From an uncultured Clostridia bacterium (GTDB lineage Bacteria; Bacillota; Clostridia; Oscillospirales; Ruminococcaceae), in the NCBI GenBank assembly GCA_948473085.1, contig CAOKWH010000002.1, positions 1 to 64,000 of the forward strand: a stretch of 64,000 bases of DNA, written 5' to 3'. The position numbers were made by a program, and so were the translations under genes. The notes under the pieces were generated by a model that searched no databases, was not told where the DNA came from, and worked only from the letters and a program-made list of their open reading frames with translations. Below are positions 8,770-16,396 of the stretch, piece by piece. Every line of letters begins with the position of its first letter. Positions within the stretch are counted from its first letter, which is position 1.

Positions 8770-9627
8770 TTATACCACCTTTGCCCCGCCGTTCTGCCGG
8801 CGATAGGCCTGCACCTTTGGGATGCGAATACGATAATTGATAAACTCCTCGTCCTCCTCCTTTTGGCTATCCACCCGTATCCCAGCCAGGCTCATGGTAT
8901 CAATGGCCTTGGTGATGGTGTTGACAAACAGGCGGTAATCCCGCAGCAACACAATACGGATTCCTTTTTCCTTCTGCTGGGCCAGCAAAGCCTCAATATA
9001 ACGCTCGGTTTCCTCCACTGTCAGCTGTTTTTCCCGGATGGCAGATAGTGTTTTTTTCAGATCCTCCTCCCGTTCCAGCTTGAGCAGCGCCCGGGCGTGG
9101 CGTTCCGAAAGGCCCAGCTCCTCCACCATCTGCTGTACCCACCCCGGCAATTTGAGCAGCCGGAGCTTATTGGCAACGGCGGGCTGGCTTTTACCCAACC
9201 GCCGGGCCGCCTCCTGCTGGGAGAGGCCCAACTGCTGCATCATGCCCTGGATGGCCAAAGCCTCCTCAAAACAGCTGAGATCCTTGCGCTGGATGTTCTC
9301 CACCAGAGCAAAAACGGCGGAATCCTCATCCGAAAGCTCCTCTACAATAGCCCGGATATGGGTCTGCCCCAATGCCATTGTGGCCATAAGCCGACGATGG
9401 CCGGCAATGAGTTCAAAGTCCTTTTCCCCGTTCTTGGTCCGGCGGACTGTAATGGGCTGCAGCAGGCCATTTTGCTCGATACTGTGGGCCAGCTCTGCCA
9501 GTTCCTGCCGGCCATAACTCTTCCGGGGCTGGGCCGGGTTAGGGGCAATGCTCTCCACCGGTATACTAAAAATCTTTCCCGCGCTGCGGCAGCCGGGCAT
9601 GTCACGCCGCTCAAACCAGTTACCCAT
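8770..9627 (-). CDS. noc: Nucleoid occlusion protein Noc (ParB paralogue)
   Basis: A 285-aa ParB-family protein with the same boxes as ParB: NPAQPRKSY, GHRRLMAT, LVENIQRKDLS, and the helix-turn-helix LSQQEAARRLGKSQPAVANKLRLLKLP. The recognition stretch reads KSQ, ANK and LLK, matching the Gln/Lys/Lys pattern reported to switch ParB-type specificity from parS to the Noc site. Its place between rsmG and soj is the standard noc position. Noc blocks septum formation over the nucleoid and in Bacillus binds the membrane through an amphipathic N terminus; here the N terminus is MGNWFERRDMPG, short and only weakly amphipathic. The start at 9627 has GGATGGTGA upstream. Confidence 0.9.
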   Translation of the reverse strand: MGNWFERRDMPGCRSAGKIFSIPVESIAPNPAQPRKSYGRQELAELAHSIEQNGLLQPITVRRTKNGEKDFELIAGHRRLMATMALGQTHIRAIVEELSDEDSAVFALVENIQRKDLSCFEEALAIQGMMQQLGLSQQEAARRLGKSQPAVANKLRLLKLPGWVQQMVEELGLSERHARALLKLEREEDLKKTLSAIREKQLTVEETERYIEALLAQQKEKGIRIVLLRDYRLFVNTITKAIDTMSLAGIRVDSQKEEDEEFINYRIRIPKVQAYRRQNGGAKVV

Positions 9628-9789
9628 AAAAATTTCACCATCCTTTTTCTTTCACTGCATTGTTTTGTTTGGTATCCAGCATACCACCCTTTGCAGGAAA
9701 AAAGTAGTTTTTGCTGTCGGAACATCTGCAAATACAAAAAATTCCGGCAATGGCGGAAAAACCACTGTCGGAATCCTTTGTTTTTTATT

Positions 9790-10497
9790 CTAAAGGGGCT
9801 GCTTGGCAATCTTACCGCCGTGCCGGGGATATTTTGCCGGGGTGGGCGCTATTTTACGGATGAGCACCACCGCCCGGGCATTGCCCTCCGGCAGGGTGAA
9901 GTGCCGGACGCCTTCCACCTCTCCCCCCAGCAGCTGCACTGCCTTTTTGGCTGAGCGGACCTCCTCCTTACAATCGGGGCCCTTCAGCGCGGCAAAAACC
10001 CCGCCTACCCGGACAAAGGGCAGGCAGTATTCGCACAGCACCCGCAGGTCGGCCACGGCCCGGGCGGTGGCGCAGTCGTATTGTTCCCGGGCTGGGCCTC
10101 GGGCAGCCTCCTCCGCCCGGGCATGCAGGGCCACATTCTGCTGGCCCAGCCGCTGGCTCAGCTGGGTTAAAAAGGTGATGCGTTTGTTCAGCCCATCCAG
10201 CAGCGTAACCTGTATATCCCCCCGGACAATCTTCACCGGCACAGCCGGAAATCCAGCCCCGGTGCCCACATCAATCAGGCTGGCCCCCTGGGACAGGCCG
10301 GCCGCCTTTAACAGCAGCAGGCTGTCCAAAAAGTGCTTGATACAAATCTCCTTGGGGTCGGTAATGGCCGTCAGGTTCACCTTTTCGTTGTATTCCACCA
10401 AAAATTCGGCATACCTATCAAACTGCTCCAACTGTTCCGGCGTCAGTAAAAACCCTTCCGCCCCGGCAATCTGCCGCAGATAGTCCCTGTCAATCAT
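9790..10497 (-). CDS. rsmG: 16S rRNA (guanine527-N7)-methyltransferase RsmG
   Basis: A 235-aa SAM-dependent methyltransferase of the GidB family. The SAM motif LIDVGTGAGFPAVPVKIVRGD is clear at about residues 75-95, followed by NKRITFLTQLSQRLG and the basic surface with ARAVADLRVLCEYCLPFVR. It modifies G527 of 16S rRNA, and loss gives low-level streptomycin resistance in other bacteria. The start overlaps the mnmG stop by 8 bp, with GGGGAGGGAAACGG as the ribosome site inside mnmG. The mnmG-rsmG-noc-soj-parB order is conserved. Confidence 0.95.
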   Translation of the reverse strand: MIDRDYLRQIAGAEGFLLTPEQLEQFDRYAEFLVEYNEKVNLTAITDPKEICIKHFLDSLLLLKAAGLSQGASLIDVGTGAGFPAVPVKIVRGDIQVTLLDGLNKRITFLTQLSQRLGQQNVALHARAEEAARGPAREQYDCATARAVADLRVLCEYCLPFVRVGGVFAALKGPDCKEEVRSAKKAVQLLGGEVEGVRHFTLPEGNARAVVLIRKIAPTPAKYPRHGGKIAKQPL

Positions 10498-12373
10498 CCG
10501 TTTCCCTCCCCTGCTGTTCCAGATAGATAATCAGCACCGATATATCCGCCGGGCTTACACCGGATATTCTGGAGGCCTGCCCCAGGCTATGGGGACGCAC
10601 CCGCAGCAGCTTCTCCCTGGCTTCCAGCCGCAAGCCGCTGATACTGCCATAGTCCATATCCTCCGCCAGCCGGGTTTCCTCCAACTTCCGCATCCGTTCC
10701 ACCTGGTCCAGCTGCTTTTTGATGTATCCCTCGTATTTAATCTCCACTTCCACCTGCTCGGCCACAGCCTCCGGCAGGTCCGGCCGGCCGGGGTCGAAGG
10801 GCGCCAGGTCGGCATAGGCTATCTGCGGCCGGCGGATAATGTCCGCAATACGCGCGCCGGTAACCAGCGGGGATGTTTCATGTGAAACAAGCAGCGCGTT
10901 CAGTTCCGGGCTGGGAGCCAGGGTGGTAGCCTTTACCCGGGCAATCTCGGCATCCCGCAGGGCGGATTTTTTTAGAAAGCGCTGGTAACGCTCCTCCCCT
11001 ATTAGTCCAATTTCATAGCCCAGCTTGGTCAGGCGGGTATCGGCATTGTCCTGGCGCAGCAGCAGCCGGTACTCTGAACGGCTGGTCATCATCCGGTAGG
11101 GGTCCATACAGCCCTTGGTTACCAAATCATCAATTAAGGTGCCGATATAGGAGTTGGAACGCTCCAATATAATCTGCCCCTTGCCCTGCACCGACCGGGC
11201 GGCATTGATGCCGGCAATCAGCCCCTGGGCAGCCGCCTCCTCATAACCAGAGGTGCCGTTGAACTGCCCCGCCCCATACAGCCCGGAAACGGACATAAAT
11301 TCCAGCGTGGGCCGCAGATCCAGCGGGTCGATACAGTCATATTCGATAGCATAGGCGGTGCGCATAAACTCGGCCTGCTCCAGCCCCTCCACTGTGCGGT
11401 AGAGGGCAATCTGCACCTGCTCCGGCAGCGAGGAGGACATCCCCTGGATATACATCTCCTCGGTGTTCCGGCCCATGGGCTCAATAAAAATCTGGTGCCG
11501 GGGCTTGTCGGCAAAGCGCACCACCTTATCCTCAATACTGGGGCAGTACCGGGGGCCAATGCCCTCTATCATGCCGCTGTACAGGGGGGAATACTGCAAA
11601 TTCTCCATAATAACCCGGTGGGTTTCGCTGTTGGTGTAGGTGATATGGCACACCTCGGTATTGCAAAGCTCCCCTGTGGTTTCAAACGAGAAGGGGACAA
11701 TCTTTTCATCCCCCTCCTGCACCTCCAAATTGGTAAAATTGATGGAGGAACGCTTTACCCGGGCCGGGGTACCGGTCTTGAACCGGCGCAGGCGAATCCC
11801 CGCCTCAGCCAGCGACTGGGAGAGCAGATCCGCCGGCTTCTGGTTGTCCGGCCCGGCCTGGTAGGAGACATCCCCCACATAAATCTTTCCCTTTAAGTAG
11901 GTGCCGGTGGCCAGGATAACCCGGTCGGCCGTATACACCGCCCCCAGGGAGGTTACAACGCCGGTAACTTTTCCCTCCTGTACCAGCAGCTGGGCAATTT
12001 CCGCCTGCTTCAGGGTAAGGTTTTCCTGCCGCTCGATGGTGTGCTTCATATATTCCATATAGGCCCGCCGGTCAATCTGTGCCCGGAGGGAATGGACAGC
12101 CGGGCCTTTTCCCCGGTTGAGCATCCGGCTTTGCAGAAAGGTTTTATCGGCGGCCTTGCCCATCTCCCCGCCCAGGGCGTCAATCTCCCGTACCAGGTGC
12201 CCCTTAGCGGTGCCGCCAATGGACGGGTTGCAGGGCATGTTGGCCACTGCATCCAGCGACAGGGTAAACAGCATGGTGCTGCAGCCCAGGCGCGCCGCTG
12301 CCAGGGCAGCCTCCACCCCGGCATGTCCCGCCCCTACCACTGCAATTTGAATATGTCCGGCCTGATATTGCAT
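10490..12373 (-). CDS. mnmG: tRNA uridine-5-carboxymethylaminomethyl synthesis enzyme MnmG (GidA)
   Basis: A 627-aa FAD protein that with MnmE modifies wobble uridine 34 of several tRNAs. The FAD motif VVGAGHAGVEAALAAARLG is at the N terminus, with NPSIGGTAKGHLVREIDALGGEMG and the GTYLKG motif following; the C-terminal MnmE-interacting helical domain is intact. I prefer the second ATG (12373), 8 nt from GGAGG, over the ATG at 12379, only 2 nt away. A parS-like site lies inside the gene at 10874-10889. The usual upstream neighbour mnmE is not present; a terminator and a MATE gene are found instead. Confidence 0.95.
   Translation of the reverse strand: MQYQAGHIQIAVVGAGHAGVEAALAAARLGCSTMLFTLSLDAVANMPCNPSIGGTAKGHLVREIDALGGEMGKAADKTFLQSRMLNRGKGPAVHSLRAQIDRRAYMEYMKHTIERQENLTLKQAEIAQLLVQEGKVTGVVTSLGAVYTADRVILATGTYLKGKIYVGDVSYQAGPDNQKPADLLSQSLAEAGIRLRRFKTGTPARVKRSSINFTNLEVQEGDEKIVPFSFETTGELCNTEVCHITYTNSETHRVIMENLQYSPLYSGMIEGIGPRYCPSIEDKVVRFADKPRHQIFIEPMGRNTEEMYIQGMSSSLPEQVQIALYRTVEGLEQAEFMRTAYAIEYDCIDPLDLRPTLEFMSVSGLYGAGQFNGTSGYEEAAAQGLIAGINAARSVQGKGQIILERSNSYIGTLIDDLVTKGCMDPYRMMTSRSEYRLLLRQDNADTRLTKLGYEIGLIGEERYQRFLKKSALRDAEIARVKATTLAPSPELNALLVSHETSPLVTGARIADIIRRPQIAYADLAPFDPGRPDLPEAVAEQVEVEIKYEGYIKKQLDQVERMRKLEETRLAEDMDYGSISGLRLEAREKLLRVRPHSLGQASRISGVSPADISVLIIYLEQQGRETDD
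10874..10889 (-). promoter_or_regulatory. parS-like site inside mnmG
   Basis: The plus strand reads TGTTTCATGTGAAACA, the exact complement of the variant parS at 5729 and 8451. Coding-sequence parS sites are common in Bacillus. The identity of all 16 bp to the intergenic copies argues for selection despite the coding constraint. Confidence 0.88.
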
Positions 12374-12727
12374 GTCCATGCCCTCCCGCTTTCGGCAATT
12401 TACTCTAAAACAATATTATACATCACACCCCCGGCCCGGCGCAACAAAAAGGGACAAAAAAACGGCACAGCCCTGGGTTTAGCCCCAAGACTGTGCCATA
12501 CACAGAAAAAAAGAGAGATTTTTGCCCCTGATAAACTCCAGAGGCCGCCGGGAGGGAAAACCCCCAGCAACAGAAAAAAGAAAGGATTGCAGGTATAATC
12601 ATACCACACCCAAATGTAAACTTTTGTCGTTTTGCGTATCCGGATCATAAACTTTTTATGAATTTGAAAAAAATTGCCGCCTGGCACCCACTTGATACCA
12701 GACGGCAAAGAAAGAGAGAAGGATGCG
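12374..12727. other. Intergenic region between MATE gene and mnmG
   Basis: These 354 bp hold the terminator at 12464-12497 and, on its downstream side, sequence that should contain the mnmG promoter. No gene or known RNA was recognised. The AT-rich stretch 12590-12680 shows no good sigma-A match that I can defend. Confidence 0.5.
12464..12497 (-). terminator. Rho-independent terminator after the MATE gene
   Basis: The arms GGCACAG and CTGTGCC, extended by CCTGGG/CCCCAAG pairing, form a hairpin followed on the minus strand by GTTTTTTTGTCCC. It lies about 230 bp beyond the MATE stop codon and just upstream of mnmG, insulating the two. Confidence 0.85.
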
Positions 12728-14230
12728 TTACATCGTGTGCCGCTTCCAGGCGCCGCTGTTGTAGCGCAGCAGCACCAGCAGGGAACGCAGCAGCTGATCG
12801 GTTACCAGGGCAATCCAGGCGCCTTCCAGGCCCATGCCCAGTACATTGATGCAGAAGATGGCCAAACCAGGACGAACCAGGAACACGGTTAAAAAGGTGA
12901 TAACAGCTGTTACCTTGGTGTCCCCGGCGCCGCGCAGCGAACCTGCCAGAATCAGCTGGGAGGACTGGAAGGGCTGCACAAAGGCCACAAACATCATAAT
13001 TTTGCCGCCCATTGCCACCAGCGACTGGTCGCCGCCGGAGTAGAGCGAAACAATCTGCCCACCAAAGAAGAAGAAGACACAGGCCAAAACCATGGATACA
13101 CACATGCCCAGCTGCCGGGTACGCCCAGTGTAGGCCTGGGCCATATCGTGCCGCTTTTTACCCAGGCTCTGCCCCATTAGCGAGGTGGCCGAAACGGCAA
13201 ACGCCTGGCCATTCATAAAGGAGAGCGACTGGATATTCATACACACCTGGTGGGTAGCATAAGCAACTGTACCCAACCCGGCCACTGTTTTGGAGTAGAC
13301 AATCAGGCCCATACGCATAACCAGCTGCTCCACCATGGCCGGCAGGCCAATATCCACAATCTTTTTAATCTCGGTCAAATTAGGCTTAAAGCTCTTAAAG
13401 CGCAGCACCAGATACTGCCGGCCGTTGAGAATAACAAAGAAAGCCATAAACATTGCCACAAACTGGCCGATAATGGTGGCCAGCGACGCACCGGCAACCT
13501 CCATACGGGGGAAGCCAAAGTGGCCGTAAATGAGCAGATAGTTGAAGATAACATTTACCACATTGGCAATCATGTTATAAACCATTGCGGTTTTGGAGTT
13601 GCCCACGCCGCGCAATGTCGCCGTAATGGTGGAGGTCATAGCCAGGCCGGCCAGGCCCGCCATCTGAATTTTCAGGTACTGGGTGCCGGCAACCAGCACA
13701 CTTTCCTCAGTGGCGCCCATGAACTTAATCAGCGGCTCGGCAAAGATAAAGCCCAGCACCGATGCAATGGCACCCAGTGTAAAGGTCATCAGCAGGGCCT
13801 GGCGCAAAATCTCGTTGGCCTTATCCTGCCGGCCGGCGCCCTTGTACCGGGCTACCATTGCTGTGGCGCCCACATTCATAGCCATGAACATGGTCATCAG
13901 CAAAAATTTGGGCTGGGTAGTCAATCCCACGGCGGTGAGCGCCCAGGGGCCCAGCTGGCCCACCATCATCAGGTCCACCATCGAGGCCAGCTGGGTGAGG
14001 GTCAGCTCCACCAGCGACGGCCAGGCAATGTGGATAATGTCGGCGTACAGCATCCCGGAGGTGATACCCTCCGGCAGTTTTTTGTTTACCTTCAGGTCGG
14101 CAGCGCGGTTATCCTCATCGTTGCCCATCTCCACCAGGTCCAGCGCCAAAGTTTTCATCTTTCTCTGGCGGCTGTTCTCCTCCACAGCGGTACCACCCTG
14201 CACTTCGGTTTTGTTTTCATTTTCAGCCAT
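12728..14230 (-). CDS. MATE family multidrug/cation efflux transporter
   Basis: A 500-aa membrane protein with the usual twelve hydrophobic helices in two six-helix halves. The MATE signatures are visible near PSLVELTLTQLASMVDLMMVG (helix 1) and in the second half VDIGLPAMVEQLVMRMGL. It has a charged N-terminal extension of about 60 residues (MAENENKTEVQGG...) that is longer than in typical NorM-like proteins. Substrates cannot be predicted. A promoter, an 8-codon leader ORF and a terminator hairpin precede it, suggesting regulation by attenuation. The gene ends in its own terminator at 12464-12497. Confidence 0.9.
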   Translation of the reverse strand: MAENENKTEVQGGTAVEENSRQRKMKTLALDLVEMGNDEDNRAADLKVNKKLPEGITSGMLYADIIHIAWPSLVELTLTQLASMVDLMMVGQLGPWALTAVGLTTQPKFLLMTMFMAMNVGATAMVARYKGAGRQDKANEILRQALLMTFTLGAIASVLGFIFAEPLIKFMGATEESVLVAGTQYLKIQMAGLAGLAMTSTITATLRGVGNSKTAMVYNMIANVVNVIFNYLLIYGHFGFPRMEVAGASLATIIGQFVAMFMAFFVILNGRQYLVLRFKSFKPNLTEIKKIVDIGLPAMVEQLVMRMGLIVYSKTVAGLGTVAYATHQVCMNIQSLSFMNGQAFAVSATSLMGQSLGKKRHDMAQAYTGRTRQLGMCVSMVLACVFFFFGGQIVSLYSGGDQSLVAMGGKIMMFVAFVQPFQSSQLILAGSLRGAGDTKVTAVITFLTVFLVRPGLAIFCINVLGMGLEGAWIALVTDQLLRSLLVLLRYNSGAWKRHTM

Positions 14231-14313
14231 AAAAAACAGTCTGCCCCTTCAAAGCGCCATTGGCGCAGGCAAACCTTTCCTCACACCCTTTCCACCATAT
14301 TTTACATTTAAAA

Positions 14314-14338
14314 AAACAGGATACCTAACCTCCTGTTT
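14314..14338 (-). terminator. Putative transcription attenuator in the MATE leader
   Basis: On the minus strand AAACAGGA and TCCTGTTT form a hairpin with a 9-nt loop followed directly by a run of T residues, an intrinsic terminator lying between the promoter and the MATE start. The alternative hairpin CCTGTAAACAGG (14332-14343) uses the same 5' arm and would prevent the terminator. The stop codon of the leader ORF sits inside this alternative arm. Confidence 0.6.
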
Positions 14339-14363
14339 ACAGGTGCCTTTCCAGTCGGCCCAT
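14337..14363 (-). CDS. Putative leader peptide MGRLERHL upstream of MATE
   Basis: An 8-codon ORF with ATG at 14363 and TAA at 14337-14339, preceded by GAAAAGAGCAA, a modest ribosome site. Its stop codon lies at the base of the attenuator, so ribosome position could choose between the two hairpins, as in leader-peptide control of resistance genes. Such a short ORF can arise by chance, and this is an inference from arrangement only. Confidence 0.4.
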   Translation of the reverse strand: MGRLERHL

Positions 14364-14381
14364 TTGCTCTTTTCTATTAAA

Positions 14382-14409
14382 ATTTTAACACAAAACCGGA
14401 TAAATTCAA
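14382..14409 (-). promoter_or_regulatory. Predicted promoter of the MATE leader transcript
   Basis: On the minus strand TTGAAT and TAAAAT are separated by 16 bp. Transcription from here would include the leader ORF and attenuator before the MATE gene. Confidence 0.5.
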
Positions 14410-14732
14410 ATAATTTTCACAAATATAGTTAGACTTCCAAAACATCGGTGAAAAACCTTAGTGTGTTTGTAGGTTTTATCCATCCCTTTGTGTATTTTTC
14501 CCAACTTCCGGGCCAGGCAGTTCCCCTCTGGGGTTATAAGTCGTTAAAATAAACACAATTTATCCCCCTTCTCTCCACCAAGGCACCAGAATGCCCAGTT
14601 TTCATCCTCTGCCCTCCCGGAACCATTGGCAAGGTTTGTGAGATAGAAAACAATTCACATCCCTGTTGCTCAGATACATTTTGTAATATAGTTAGTATAA
14701 AATTATAATTTGTATATATCCAACAGAAAGAA

Positions 14733-14761
14733 AAGCGCCCTGCCGGCAAGGCAAGGCGCTT
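14733..14761 (-). terminator. Rho-independent terminator after the DUF4352 lipoprotein gene
   Basis: On the minus strand AAGCGCC and GGGCGCTT frame a GC-rich stem followed by TTCTTTCTG. It starts about 20 bp after the stop codon at 14783. Confidence 0.75.
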
Positions 14762-14782
14762 GTAACTGCGAGATGGAAAAAC

Positions 14783-15382
14783 TTAGGCAATGGGGTCCAG
14801 CAGGATCTCGTAGGTGTTGCCCTCGAAATCGTCGTTCCAATACTCTACATACAGGAACTTCATGTTCTGGCCGTTGCGGTCTACAATAAACACAACATCA
14901 CCAGTGGCGGACTCTCCCTGGGCCAGGTAGTACTCGTCCGGCAGCTGGCCGTCGGTAAACTTGGACTCGGCAAACCAGGGTTCAGCCAGGCCGTCATAGG
15001 TCATCTGGAAATCGCTGTAGTACATGGGGATGGGATCGGTGTTATCCTTAAAGGTGTTGGTAATGGTTACATTTACAATGATGAACATGTCGGTGTCCAG
15101 CTGGGGCACATAGTCGTTGAGTTCATCTGCCTTTGTAACACTGTTAATCTTCAAATCGAAGAAAGTGCAGGACATGGTTTCATTCTGGCCGATGGTATAG
15201 GTCTTGCCATACTCACGGCCCTGGGCATTCAGCGCGTTGCCCACATCGTCCAGCAGGTTTCCGCTGGAGCTGGACTCGGAAGAAGTTCCACTCGAGCTCG
15301 AATCGTCATTGCCACCTGTGCAGGCGGTCATGGACAGCACCATTGTCATGCCCAGCAGCATGGCAAGCAGTTTCTTTTTCAT
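14783..15382 (-). CDS. Lipoprotein with DUF4352 (immunoglobulin-like) domain
   Basis: A 199-aa exported lipoprotein. The signal peptide MKKKLLAMLLGMTMVLSMTAC ends in the lipobox SMTAC (Cys21), followed by a low-complexity Ser/Gly/Asp linker to about residue 50. The rest matches the DUF4352 fold: CTFFDLKINSVTKADE, FIIVNVTITNTFKDNTDPI and LAQGESATGDVVFIVDRNG, a pattern also seen in telokin-like and antigen MPT63-like domains. Function is unknown; such proteins sit on the outer face of the membrane. It lies downstream of the VanY-like gene but with a 180-bp gap. Confidence 0.85.
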   Translation of the reverse strand: MKKKLLAMLLGMTMVLSMTACTGGNDDSSSSGTSSESSSSGNLLDDVGNALNAQGREYGKTYTIGQNETMSCTFFDLKINSVTKADELNDYVPQLDTDMFIIVNVTITNTFKDNTDPIPMYYSDFQMTYDGLAEPWFAESKFTDGQLPDEYYLAQGESATGDVVFIVDRNGQNMKFLYVEYWNDDFEGNTYEILLDPIA

Positions 15383-15562
15383 CTGATATTACCTCTTTTC
15401 TATGTACTTGACCTTGCGGAAAAATACACATCGTATAAATACACCAACATAAAACTATTCTATTGCACATTTTCCCATTTCGGTACTTGTAGTATAGCAT
15501 TCCGTACAAAAATTATCAATAGTTTAATGGGGAGAATGGTGCTGAAAAGAGGCCCCTTCCAT

Positions 15563-16291
15563 TTAAAGCCCGGAATACCTTTCCACATATTCCTCCAGGC
15601 AGATGCCCTGCTGATACATTTTCGTGGCCGCCTCAACCCCCACATAGCGGTAGTGCCATACCTCCTCGGCCACACCGGTTTGGCTGGTTTTGTTGCCGGG
15701 GTACCGGAAAATAAAACCATAGCGGTAGCTGTTTTCCTGTAACCACTGGTACAGGCCATTGGTAGCACCGTTAATATCCACAGCCAGGCCCAACTGGTGC
15801 TCGCTGTGCCCCGGCAGGGCCACCCACTGCCCGGCCAACTGTTCAGCCTCCTCCCTGGTATAGCCATCCTGGCAAAACTGCTGGATTTTCCCCTCATAGA
15901 TCTGCTGCTGCATTTCCTGGGTGCGGTAGCCGGATACAACCTGCGGCAGCAGGTTCCAGTTGCTGCCCCTGGCCGCCTCCAGCATCTCGGTGAGCGGGCC
16001 GTAGATATTCCGGCTCACCTGTTCGCCATTTTCCAGTTCCAGCAGCTCCACCGTGTACCATTCCGGAATGGGGTTTTGGCCGTTTACCAGTATTAAATTG
16101 TCCGCTTCCTGCTCCTGCTGCTCCTTCACAGCCAGAACGCGCTGCCGGTTTTTAGGCACAGCGTCCGTCGCCGGCTTTGGCAATAGCCCTGTTAGGCCAA
16201 AGGCGACGGACAAGACAAGCGCCACACCCAACAAACGCCGCCGGCGCACCGCTTTGCGCCGTTTTCTATAACGAACTGCTCTCTCCTGCAT
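15563..16291 (-). CDS. D-alanyl-D-alanine carboxypeptidase, M15 family (VanY-like)
   Basis: A 242-aa membrane-anchored zinc peptidase. An N-terminal basic patch and helix (RRRLLGVALVLSVAFGLTGLL, about residues 17-37) anchor it, leaving the catalytic domain outside. The zinc ligands are visible in LPGHSEHQLGLAVDI (His and Asp of SxHxxGxAxD) and in EEVWHYRYVG (Glu, His). It removes the terminal D-Ala from peptidoglycan stems; VanY does this in glycopeptide-resistance clusters, but the family is also common in housekeeping cell-wall metabolism. It follows the VanR/VanS-like genes by 105 bp on the same strand. The ATG at 16291 has AAAGGAGC upstream. Confidence 0.9.
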   Translation of the reverse strand: MQERAVRYRKRRKAVRRRRLLGVALVLSVAFGLTGLLPKPATDAVPKNRQRVLAVKEQQEQEADNLILVNGQNPIPEWYTVELLELENGEQVSRNIYGPLTEMLEAARGSNWNLLPQVVSGYRTQEMQQQIYEGKIQQFCQDGYTREEAEQLAGQWVALPGHSEHQLGLAVDINGATNGLYQWLQENSYRYGFIFRYPGNKTSQTGVAEEVWHYRYVGVEAATKMYQQGICLEEYVERYSGL

Positions 16292-16396
16292 TGTACTGCT
16301 CCTTTCCGGAGAAGAAACCCTTCTCTCTAAGAACAGTTTACCGGATAGAAGGGCGGCAGGGTTTAAGGTTTGCTTGCCTATTTCTTAATAAAAGGC

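Larger units (their letters stand above)
14231..14782. other. Long leader/intergenic region upstream of the MATE gene
   Basis: The 552 bp contain the MATE promoter (14382-14409), leader ORF (14337-14363) and attenuator (14314-14338), the terminator of the DUF4352 gene at 14733-14761, and an AT-rich stretch at 14390-14700 without a recognised gene. A 13-bp hairpin GCGCCATTGGCGC lies near the MATE ribosome site at 14250-14262. Confidence 0.55.

Noticed and set aside
14310..14363. A preQ1 or other known riboswitch upstream of the MATE gene
   Set aside because: The conserved loop and tail of preQ1-I and the ACGR loops of guanidine-II are absent. A short ORF with two alternative hairpins explains the sequence better.
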